Of a stretch of 15,814 nt of DNA, positions 1 through 6,177 are shown piece after piece. The position numbers and the translations under genes were made by a program. Positions within the stretch are counted from its first letter, which is position 1; each line of letters begins with the position of its first letter. The stretch is from an uncultured Eubacteriales bacterium (lineage in GTDB: Bacteria; Bacillota; Clostridia; Oscillospirales; Acutalibacteraceae), in the NCBI GenBank assembly GCA_934643185.1, contig CAKUBN010000051.1:1-15814 (forward strand). The letters are read 5' to 3'. The notes beneath the pieces were generated by a model that searched no databases, was not told the origin of the DNA, and saw only the letters and a list, made by a program, of their open reading frames with translations.

Positions 1-85
1 AAAATCGGCTTTTTCAAAGTCCCTTGTGAAATTTTTGCACAGAAACAAGCGGATTTTGCAATTTTCTACACAAACCGAAAATTTA

Positions 86-94
86 TGCTATACT
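86..94 (+). promoter_or_regulatory. candidate extended -10 promoter (plus strand)
   Basis: TGCTATACT matches the extended -10 form TGnTATAAT with one mismatch in the hexamer. No good -35 hexamer sits at 16-18 bp (the best TTGCAA, at 56-61, is too far away), so it would depend on the extended TG. The surrounding DNA (1-110) is AT-rich and has no credible gene. Transcription would begin near 101 and run into the hairpins at 111-127 and 181-213. Confidence 0.35.
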
Positions 95-110
95 AATAAA
101 TACAAAAGCA

Positions 111-127
111 GGTGTCGAAACGACACC
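111..127. terminator. perfect hairpin, possible bidirectional terminator
   Basis: GGTGTCG at 111-117 pairs perfectly with CGACACC at 121-127 across a three-base AAA loop. On the minus strand the stem is followed by TGCTTTTGTATTTATT, a fair U-rich tail, so it could end transcripts of the phospholipase-like gene that stops at 230. On the plus strand the tail is weaker (GCGTTTTAAA). Confidence 0.45.
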
Positions 128-180
128 GCGTTTTAAAGTGTGTATAAGGATTTCTTCATATCCCAAGAGAAATCAAGAAG

Positions 181-221
181 CCCTCCCGCGTCGGTCATCC
201 GGCTGCGGGAGGGTGTTTTTT
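181..221 (+). terminator. factor-independent terminator (plus-strand orientation)
   Basis: CCCTCCCGC (181-189) pairs perfectly with GCGGGAGGG (205-213), with a 15-base loop, followed on the plus strand by TGTTTTTTAC. The T-tract lies only on the plus-strand side; the minus-strand exit (GCTTCTTGATTT) is poor. It therefore best terminates a rightward transcript, although it lies directly downstream of the leftward gene ending at 230 and may also help to end that message. Confidence 0.6.
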
Positions 222-229
222 ACTTTTAT

Positions 230-883
230 TCAGAAGTTCTTGTTATTCCCCGGCGGCGACCAGGTTATGTCTTTTGCAGAAAGAAGCGTTTCGCCGCGGT
301 GAAAGCGGTTGAGCTCTGCGGTGCAGAGGCGGACGGCGTCCTCAATGTACGCATCCGCCATGTCGGCCGTGAAAAAGTACGGCGTGCTTTCCGGCACGGG
401 GACAAAGTTTCCGTGCACAAAGTGCAGCAGGCTCTCGGCATCAAACGGCTCAAAAGCATAGATCGGCTCCTGCGTGAAGTTCTCCGGGACGGCAAGGTCA
501 TCCCGAATGTTGTATTTTTGAATGAAATGGCCGTTTAAAAGCGTGTAATCGTGGTGCATGCGCGCGGTGCTTTCCGGCGTGTAGGGGTTCCAGCCGAAGG
601 TGTCGTACAGCGTTTTGCGGTACAAAGCATCCTCAATAAGGTGCAGATAGTAGCCGAGGTAAAGGTCATCCTTCTGCATCAGCACACCGAACTGCGCGCG
701 GTACGCTTCAAAATCGTAGAGCCGAATATCGAGTGCTTCATCGTATATGCGAAAATGCGTTTTTCGCTTGTTTGCGGAAGCGTCCGGCAGCACCGCGCCA
801 AAGCGCAGCCGCGCGCCGTCGTGCATGGGAAACGACTGCAAAATTTTATCCGTGATCGCGTAATGCATGAGACTGGAAGCCAT
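230..883 (-). CDS. zinc-dependent phospholipase C-like hydrolase
   Basis: The protein is 217 residues. The N-terminus MASSLMHYAITDKIL, with His7 close to the start, a G..LPD motif (about 29-34), His43 and an HLxxD motif (His81, Asp85) follow the metal-ligand pattern of the bacterial zinc-dependent phospholipase C / S1-P1-nuclease-like superfamily (PF00882 type). There is no signal peptide, so it is probably cytoplasmic; many members of this group have unknown substrates, and phospholipase activity is not assured. The start at 883 is chosen because AGAAAGG (892-898) sits 8 bases upstream and the family normally begins right before the first His; an upstream ATG at 937 has no such support. It lies beyond the polysaccharide operon's terminator and appears to be a separate unit, with no clear link to that pathway. 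Confidence 0.75.
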   Translation of the reverse strand: MASSLMHYAITDKILQSFPMHDGARLRFGAVLPDASANKRKTHFRIYDEALDIRLYDFEAYRAQFGVLMQKDDLYLGYYLHLIEDALYRKTLYDTFGWNPYTPESTARMHHDYTLLNGHFIQKYNIRDDLAVPENFTQEPIYAFEPFDAESLLHFVHGNFVPVPESTPYFFTADMADAYIEDAVRLCTAELNRFHRGETLLSAKDITWSPPGNNKNF

Positions 884-947
884 AGTTTTTACCTTTCTGC
901 CATAAGCGCCGGGAGCGGCATTTGTAAATAGCCACATTTCCTTTTAT

Positions 948-975
948 TTGATAAGATAACTATACCATGTTTCAA
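948..975 (-). promoter_or_regulatory. weak promoter candidate for the phospholipase-like gene
   Basis: On the minus strand TTGAAA (975-970) is followed after 16 bases by TATCAA (953-948), 5/6 and 4/6 matches to the -35 and -10 consensus. The spacing and AT-rich context are acceptable. It would leave a leader of roughly 60 bases before the ATG at 883. The -35 overlaps the T-tract of the upstream operon's terminator. Confidence 0.25.
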
Positions 976-1013
976 AATAAAAAGGAACCCCAAAGCGGTG
1001 GCTTTGAGGTTCC
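972..1013 (-). terminator. factor-independent terminator of the polysaccharide operon
   Basis: Read on the minus strand, GGAACCTCAAAGC (1013-1001) pairs with GCTTTGGGGTTCC (996-984) across a 4-base loop, followed by TTTTTATTTTG. The single non-Watson-Crick position is a G-U wobble in minus-strand RNA but a C-A mismatch on the plus strand, which fixes the direction. It begins 5 bases past the stop codon of the last operon gene. Confidence 0.9.
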
Positions 1014-1018
1014 GGGAG

Positions 1019-3016
1019 TTATTCTAATGGTTCCACGGTGAGGGCGGAAACGGTGAGGCTTGCGTTGCGGAACGGCTGCAAATCGTAGTCGCGCTCGGCG
1101 TCAATGAGCAGCGAGCCGTAGTACGCTTCGCATAAGCTGTCTTCCGTCGAGCCGATGGACGCGCCGTTCAGCGTGACGGTATACGCCGCACCGCGCTTTT
1201 CGATGACGAGCGTATTTTGGCGGCTTTCGTATATGAGCGTGCTGAATATGGTGCTGTTGCCCACCTGCACGGAAAGCGTGTCTTGCGTTTTGCGCACAAG
1301 CAGGCCGCGGTAGGCGTTTTCCTCCTCGTTAAAGCAGGAAAGATACGTGCCGTCCTCTTCGCCGAATACAAGGTCGGCCGTCAAACGCCAGCTGGCGTTT
1401 GGGTCGGCGTACAGCTGCACGCCGGTGTCGATGCAGTTTGTGCCGTCTCCGGTAAAGCTTTCCGACAGCGTATACGGCGTGATGCCGGTATACTGCGCTT
1501 TCAGCGCGCTGAGCTGCTCCTCGCGGCTTGGAGTTACCTTGTTTTCTTCCGTCCATTTCAAAGCTTCGTTGCCCATTTTGGAGACGTTATAGACCTCAAA
1601 CTTGTCGATGGAAACGGCGCTCAAGCGGCCGAGCGTGTTGTTTGCCATGCGCTCTGCGCCGATCAAAAGCGAGCCGCTGTAATTTTCACAGGGGCTTTCG
1701 GACTGCATCACAAGCTCGCCCTCGAGGTAAACGGAGTACAGATCACCGCTTTTGGTGATGGCAAGCGTCACCTGCGGCTTATTCGGCAGATCGACCTTTG
1801 TGTAGTAGTTGTCGCCGACCACAACGTCCAGCTTGTTGTCCTCCGCAAAGCGGACGAGCAGGCCGCGGAACGGCTCTGTTTCGCTGAAGCAGGAGAACAG
1901 CACCTTTTCGTCGCTTTCGCACGTGGTGGAGAAGCGGGTGAAAATGGTGAAATCCTTATTCGAGGAATACAAATTCTGCTTGGTGTCGACAAAATCGGTC
2001 GTGCCGTTGCCGGTAAACGGCGTGCCCAGCACGTAGGCCGCGTCGCTCGGCAGCGTGTAAGAGAACAGCGGGTCGCCGGTGCGGTCGGGCAGATCGTAAT
2101 TCTCTTTCAGATATTCGCCGAGCGCGGCGGAAAGCTTTGCGCAGCCAGCGCTGTTCAAGTGGCCGGCGGTGTCGCCGAAATCTGTTTCAAAGTCGATTCC
2201 GTAGTCCTTGTAGTTTGTCAGGCAGTCAAGCTGCGCAATGCCCTCTTCGGTCAGCATCTCGTTTGCGGTGTTCAAACGGGCGCGCTCTTCATCCGGGATG
2301 GTATACGGCGCGGTGAGCACCACAAGGGGGATGTTGTTTTTATCGCAGAGATACTTGATCTTTTTGAAGTATGTCAGCTGCTTTTCGCCGAGCGCGAGCT
2401 TTTCTGTCGTTTCGGACGGCTCGCCCATGGGGCAGATGGCGTTCCAATTTTGCGTATTGTGCTCGCTTTGAGGATGCTCCCAGAAATAGTAGGAAAAATC
2501 GGCGTCGGTCAGCTCGGCATAACGGCTGTGGTATTGCGCCATGGGGAAGAAAGCGTTTTCTACATCGCCCGGCTCATAGGAAGCAAAAATCGCATCCACT
2601 TTGTTTTTAGACCATTTGAGGCCCATGGTGTTTTTCACGGCATTTACGTAGCCGTAATACTCGGTGTCGTGCACAAGGCCGAGCGCTTCCAAAACCACGA
2701 CCTTCGGGTGCTGTGTTTTCAGCGCTTCCACAAGATTGTGGTAGGAATTCCAAATCGGCTGCACAGAGCCCCAAAGCTTGTAGCTTGCAATGCCGAACTG
2801 ATTGCTTAAAATCGTGGTGTCGATGTTGACGCCAAGGTGCGAGCTGCCGAGCAGGATGACATCAATGCTGTCGTCCGGGTAGGTGTAGAAGTCCTCCATC
2901 GGCGTTACGCCGTCGTCATATTTGAACTGGAGCGTTTTGTCCACAATGTAAAAGGATACGCAGAACAGCACCAGAAACAACGCTGTGCGCAGAAAGATCT
3001 TTACGCGTTTTTTCAT
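1019..3016 (-). CDS. SGNH/AlgX-like polysaccharide O-acetylation protein with two LamG-like repeats
   Basis: The protein is 665 residues. A single N-terminal membrane segment (about 6-25) should anchor it with the body outside. An SGNH-type hydrolase/acetyltransferase domain follows (about 48-310): GSSH with nucleophile candidate Ser58 or Ser59 (57-60), and a late D..GH block (Asp282, His286 in DTAGHLN). It resembles the AlgJ/AlgX/WssI group that acetylates exopolysaccharide using acetyl groups exported by an MBOAT partner. The C-terminal half carries two copies of a ~150-residue beta-sandwich (about 328-476 and 515-661) sharing FTGxGT, SCF, RGLLVR and a GSLLIxAER block, suggestive of LamG/concanavalin-like glycan binding. 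The start at 3016 is set by AAAAGGAG ten bases upstream. It is the last gene of the operon, 19 bases after the MBOAT gene. The acetyltransferase role is inferred from motifs and neighbourhood. Confidence 0.85.
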   Translation of the reverse strand: MKKRVKIFLRTALFLVLFCVSFYIVDKTLQFKYDDGVTPMEDFYTYPDDSIDVILLGSSHLGVNIDTTILSNQFGIASYKLWGSVQPIWNSYHNLVEALKTQHPKVVVLEALGLVHDTEYYGYVNAVKNTMGLKWSKNKVDAIFASYEPGDVENAFFPMAQYHSRYAELTDADFSYYFWEHPQSEHNTQNWNAICPMGEPSETTEKLALGEKQLTYFKKIKYLCDKNNIPLVVLTAPYTIPDEERARLNTANEMLTEEGIAQLDCLTNYKDYGIDFETDFGDTAGHLNSAGCAKLSAALGEYLKENYDLPDRTGDPLFSYTLPSDAAYVLGTPFTGNGTTDFVDTKQNLYSSNKDFTIFTRFSTTCESDEKVLFSCFSETEPFRGLLVRFAEDNKLDVVVGDNYYTKVDLPNKPQVTLAITKSGDLYSVYLEGELVMQSESPCENYSGSLLIGAERMANNTLGRLSAVSIDKFEVYNVSKMGNEALKWTEENKVTPSREEQLSALKAQYTGITPYTLSESFTGDGTNCIDTGVQLYADPNASWRLTADLVFGEEDGTYLSCFNEEENAYRGLLVRKTQDTLSVQVGNSTIFSTLIYESRQNTLVIEKRGAAYTVTLNGASIGSTEDSLCEAYYGSLLIDAERDYDLQPFRNASLTVSALTVEPLE

Positions 3017-3026
3017 TTTGTCCCGT

Positions 3027-3034
3027 CTCCTTTT
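3027..3034 (-). promoter_or_regulatory. ribosome binding site fixing the start at 3016
   Basis: AAAAGGAG on the minus strand lies 10 bases before the ATG at 3016. It falls inside the longer upstream open frame that begins at 3067, so it argues for the shorter product beginning MKKRVK. Confidence 0.75.
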
Positions 3035-3035
3035 C

Positions 3036-4541
3036 TTAGAATTGCATGTAAATGAAGTTTGCCGCATTGTATGCCGGGCCGTAAATGCCGAAGATCAGCA
3101 CAATGAAAATGCCGAGCAAAATGGCGATGTCCTGCAAAATAAAATGCTGCTTTAAAACGGTGTCGCGCACCGTAATGCCCTTATAGGTGCAGATGCTTAC
3201 GGCAAGCTGCGCCAAAAGCGCGGCGACGAGCACGTGCATCTCAATGCTGGAAAGCCCAAGCTTAAACAACGCGCCGCCAAAAAGCGTATCGAGCCGCAGC
3301 GTGGTGAACATGCGCGCGATAAACTCAAACGCAACGCGGATATCCGAGGCGTTGAAGAAGATCCACGCAAAGTCCACAAGGCAGAACGTGAGGACGACCT
3401 GCACAAGCTTGTGCCCAAGCGATTCCGTGCGGATGTGCAGCGCCTTGCAGACCTTGGCGCGCAGCGGCGCAGTCTGCTGGCCGATGACCTGGAACAGGCC
3501 GTTCAGTCCGCCCCAGATGATGAATGTCCAGCCCGCGCCGTGCCACAGGCCGCTGACGAGGAACACGATCATGATGTTGCGGTATTTTTTCGCTCGGCTG
3601 CAGCGGCTGCCGCCGAGCGGGAAGTAGAGATAATCGCGGAACCAGCTCGAAAGCGCAATGTGCCAGCGCCGCCAGAATTCGCTGACGGAGCGGGAAAAAT
3701 ACGGCGTGTTGAAGTTTTTCATCACGTCAAAGCCCATGACCTCCGCCGCGCCGATGGCGAGGTTGGAGTAACCTGCGAAATCGCCGTAGATCTGCATGCC
3801 GAACAAAACGGCCGCCAAAACGAGCTGAAAGCCCTCGTAGCCCTCATAGTTGCCGAACACCTGCGAAACCAGAATCGCGGCGCGGTCCGAGATGACCATT
3901 TTCTGAAAATAGCCCCACAGCATCAAAAGCAGGCCGCGCTTGATCTTGTGCGGGTCAAAGCGGTGCACCTCATGAAACTGCGGCAGCAGGTGCGGTGCAC
4001 GCTCGATCGGCCCGGCGCAGAGCAGCGGGAAAAACGAGACGAATGCCGCATAGTACAGAAAATTGTGCTCGGCGGAGTATTTGCCTTTGTAAACGTCGAA
4101 CGTATAGCCGAGCGCCTGAAACGTATAGAACGAAATGCCGACCGGCTGCGCAATGGACAGCGCGGGGGGGTTGATACCGAGCTCCGGGAAGACCGCCGCA
4201 ATGCCGTTTGAAACATCGCCCACAAAGAAGTTGAAGTATTTAAAGAAGAACAGAACGCCAAGGCAGGTGAAAAGCCCAAACAAAAGCCACCCGCGCCCGG
4301 CTTTCTCCTTTACGGGTGCTGTGTCGCTTTTTGGGCGGCGTGCGCGCTCTATGCCGCGCCCCGCAAAATAGGTGATAACGGTCACACCGAACAGCAAAAT
4401 ACCGTATTGCGGCGCAAAGCACATGTAAAAGAAGTAGCTGACAAGCGTGAGCCAAACGTGCCGCGCCCGCGGCGGGACAAGGTAATAGATCAGAACTGCC
4501 GCTGGGAAAAACAGCAGAAATTTCAGTGAATTAAACAGCAT
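3036..4541 (-). CDS. MBOAT family O-acyltransferase (AlgI/WssH/DltB-like)
   Basis: The protein is 501 residues and polytopic, about ten membrane segments, typical for the family. MBOAT hallmarks are in order: GPIERAPHLLPQ (177-188), QIYGDFAGYSN (250-260), EFWRRWHIALSSWFRDYLY (288-306), and SGLWHGAGWTFIIWGGLNG (330-348) with the invariant histidine His334. Family members move an acyl group, usually acetyl, across the membrane onto an exported polymer together with an SGNH/AlgJ-X partner, which is the next gene here. The first 21 codons of the longer open frame (from 4604) overlap the upstream gene; the start at 4541 is preferred because AAAGGAG lies 7 bases upstream and the usual N-terminus MLFNSLKFLLFFP follows. 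It starts 11 bases after the preceding stop, so it is co-transcribed. Confidence 0.95.
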   Translation of the reverse strand: MLFNSLKFLLFFPAAVLIYYLVPPRARHVWLTLVSYFFYMCFAPQYGILLFGVTVITYFAGRGIERARRPKSDTAPVKEKAGRGWLLFGLFTCLGVLFFFKYFNFFVGDVSNGIAAVFPELGINPPALSIAQPVGISFYTFQALGYTFDVYKGKYSAEHNFLYYAAFVSFFPLLCAGPIERAPHLLPQFHEVHRFDPHKIKRGLLLMLWGYFQKMVISDRAAILVSQVFGNYEGYEGFQLVLAAVLFGMQIYGDFAGYSNLAIGAAEVMGFDVMKNFNTPYFSRSVSEFWRRWHIALSSWFRDYLYFPLGGSRCSRAKKYRNIMIVFLVSGLWHGAGWTFIIWGGLNGLFQVIGQQTAPLRAKVCKALHIRTESLGHKLVQVVLTFCLVDFAWIFFNASDIRVAFEFIARMFTTLRLDTLFGGALFKLGLSSIEMHVLVAALLAQLAVSICTYKGITVRDTVLKQHFILQDIAILLGIFIVLIFGIYGPAYNAANFIYMQF

Positions 4542-4547
4542 AGAGTT

Positions 4548-4554
4548 CTCCTTT
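4548..4554 (-). promoter_or_regulatory. ribosome binding site fixing the start at 4541
   Basis: AAAGGAG on the minus strand overlaps the TAA stop codon (4553-4555) of the upstream fusion gene and lies 6 bases before the ATG at 4539-4541. This arrangement suggests translational coupling of the two genes. Confidence 0.8.
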
Positions 4555-6166
4555 ACGGTTGGTTCATCGCATCGGCCTCGGCGTATAAAACGAGCGCCAT
4601 GCACTGGTCGAACGACGCGGCGCCGCTGAGCGTTTCGGCAAACGCGCCGTTTAAGCCGCTGCCCTTTTCAAAACAGCGGAAGCTTTCCATGCGGGCGGTG
4701 GCCTGCGTCAGCAGCTCTTCGTCGCCGCATGCAATGGCGATCTGCCCGATGATGGCGTAAACGGCGGCAGATTGGTAGCGGCCGTTTGAAAGGACATTGC
4801 CGTGTATATCATAGCGCGCCCAAACGCCGTTGCCCGCAAGCTGCGTGTGCAGCCAGCGCAGCGAAGCCTCCGGCAAGCGCCCAGCTTTCGCCTGATGCAG
4901 CAGCGTCAGCATGGCTTCCGCCATATTGAGCGAACTTTCGTCGTAGCTTTGCGTTTCATAATCGTAGTAATTGGCGTAGAACGGGAAATCATCCCCAAGG
5001 TACGCGCCGTCCACCGTTTCCTGTGCGGCGGCAACGCTTTCGGCGCGCTCCGGCACATTCTGCACCAGAATGTCGAGCGCCTGCCAGTCGGTGTAGCACA
5101 TCGTCAGGCGGTGTGCTTTGCTGCCGTCTTCAAACGTATAAAAGTCCACAAGGTTTCCGTCTTCGTCGAAATTGCCGTTCGCGATCGCCTTTGCACGGTC
5201 TTGAACCGCAAACTCGTATTCGCCGGTGCGGTCGTTCTGCATGGAAAGCGCCCGCAGCACACGCAGGTCATCGAGCAGGGCGTTCACCTGCGCGGGCTGT
5301 CCGTTTTCCGTGCCGTACCAGCGCATAAGCCCGTTTACGTCGAGCTTTTTCTGTACGTAGCCGTAAGCGGAGCGGAAAAGCGCGTCGTTTTCGGTCAGCG
5401 CGGCGTATTCCATGATGAGCCCCTGGCTTTCCGAAAGCACGTCCTGTCCGCTTGGGGAAGCGGCACTATCTGCGTTTACGTGCATCTGCACGCCGCCGTC
5501 TGCCGTTGTGAGGTTGTTTTCGACGAACGCCTCCGTGTCGGCGGCCGCGCCGTACCGGGCGTAGTCCAGCATAGCATTGAGCTCTGCTTCGCTCTCGATC
5601 ACCCCGGCGGTGCAGAAAAGCACGTTGCCGTCGCGGTCTAAGAGGAACGTCGTCGGGATGATGTGCATGCCGAGCGCGTCATAAACGGAAAGGTCGCTGT
5701 CGATGATCCAGTCAAACGGGATGTTTTTCTCCGCAATGGCCGCCTTTGCGGCGTCTACGCTTTCCTTTTGCGGATCCATTTTGTCGAGGAGCAGCACCTT
5801 AACGCCGTTTTGCTCCAAGGTATCGGCAAGCGGCAAAAGCAGATCGATCTGCGCTTCGCAATAGCTGCACCAGCTGCCCCAGTACATGGCAAGCGTCAGA
5901 TCATCGCCAAGGTGTGCGGAAAGCGCAGTTTCTTCGCCGTCCGGCGTTTGAAACGGCAGTTCGGTCAGCGGCTCGTTTAAAACTACGTGGTCGGGGTAAT
6001 ACCATTTTACTTCCGTCAGCTCGTCCGCATCGGACGCAACGGGGATCTCAATGGCTGTACCCGTGTCGTTTTGGCGCAGCAAAAGCAGCACAGCGCCCGC
6101 AATGACGAGCACAAGGAGCAAAATGAGCGCGATGAGGTATTTTTGTAATCGTTCCAGCTTGGACAT
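4553..6166 (-). CDS. membrane-anchored thioredoxin (TlpA-like) - GH8/BcsZ-like glycosidase fusion
   Basis: The protein is 537 residues. An N-terminal anchor (about 10-30) is followed by a thioredoxin-fold domain (about 55-205) with active-site CSYC (100-103, after YWGSW) and the cis-proline region HIIPTTFLLDRDGNV (Pro171), i.e. TlpA/ResA-like and outside the cell. The rest (about 215-537) resembles family GH8, the BcsZ cellulase fold: LSESQGLIMEYAAL (244-257) lines up with the SEGQ block that carries the general acid (candidate Glu246); NALLDDLRVLRAL (295-307) with the second acidic helix (Asp299/Asp300); QSYDESSLN (406-414) with SYDAIR of BcsZ (candidate base Asp409). Spacing among the three blocks is close to BcsZ. 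The start is supported by AAGGGAGG five bases upstream; the gene begins 11 bases after its neighbour. GH8 assignment is by eye and less certain than the thioredoxin call. It probably trims the nascent polymer, as BcsZ does. Confidence 0.8.
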   Translation of the reverse strand: MSKLERLQKYLIALILLLVLVIAGAVLLLLRQNDTGTAIEIPVASDADELTEVKWYYPDHVVLNEPLTELPFQTPDGEETALSAHLGDDLTLAMYWGSWCSYCEAQIDLLLPLADTLEQNGVKVLLLDKMDPQKESVDAAKAAIAEKNIPFDWIIDSDLSVYDALGMHIIPTTFLLDRDGNVLFCTAGVIESEAELNAMLDYARYGAAADTEAFVENNLTTADGGVQMHVNADSAASPSGQDVLSESQGLIMEYAALTENDALFRSAYGYVQKKLDVNGLMRWYGTENGQPAQVNALLDDLRVLRALSMQNDRTGEYEFAVQDRAKAIANGNFDEDGNLVDFYTFEDGSKAHRLTMCYTDWQALDILVQNVPERAESVAAAQETVDGAYLGDDFPFYANYYDYETQSYDESSLNMAEAMLTLLHQAKAGRLPEASLRWLHTQLAGNGVWARYDIHGNVLSNGRYQSAAVYAIIGQIAIACGDEELLTQATARMESFRCFEKGSGLNGAFAETLSGAASFDQCMALVLYAEADAMNQP

Positions 6167-6177
6167 GGCGGCCTCCC

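Larger units (their letters stand above)
101..221 (+). ncRNA. candidate short non-coding RNA or leader transcript
   Basis: The stretch lies between an extended -10 element (86-94) and a GC-rich hairpin followed by a T-tract (181-221). The predicted transcript would be about 120 nt, starting close to a perfect 7-bp stem (111-127) and ending in the terminator. It matches no RNA family I recognise. An open frame starting GTG at 140 runs through the terminator and antisense to the next gene, so coding is unlikely. The alternative is that both hairpins only terminate transcription from flanking genes. This is inference from signal order alone. Confidence 0.2.

Noticed and set aside
140..538. Plus-strand open frame starting GTG at 140
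   Set aside because: It reads straight through the strong hairpin terminator at 181-221 and then antisense to the phospholipase-like gene; no ribosome site at a good distance.
1217..2809. A 530-codon open frame on the plus strand
   Set aside because: It is fully antisense to the SGNH gene, is rich in Val/Arg/Ala/His/Gln without recognisable motifs, and has no ribosome site. It arises from the GC-rich codon use of the opposite strand.
3234..4211. A 325-codon plus-strand open frame, and similar ones at 4802-5641 and 9146-10015
   Set aside because: They are antisense to genes with clear family motifs; composition is Arg/Ala/Glu-rich and lacks domain signatures.
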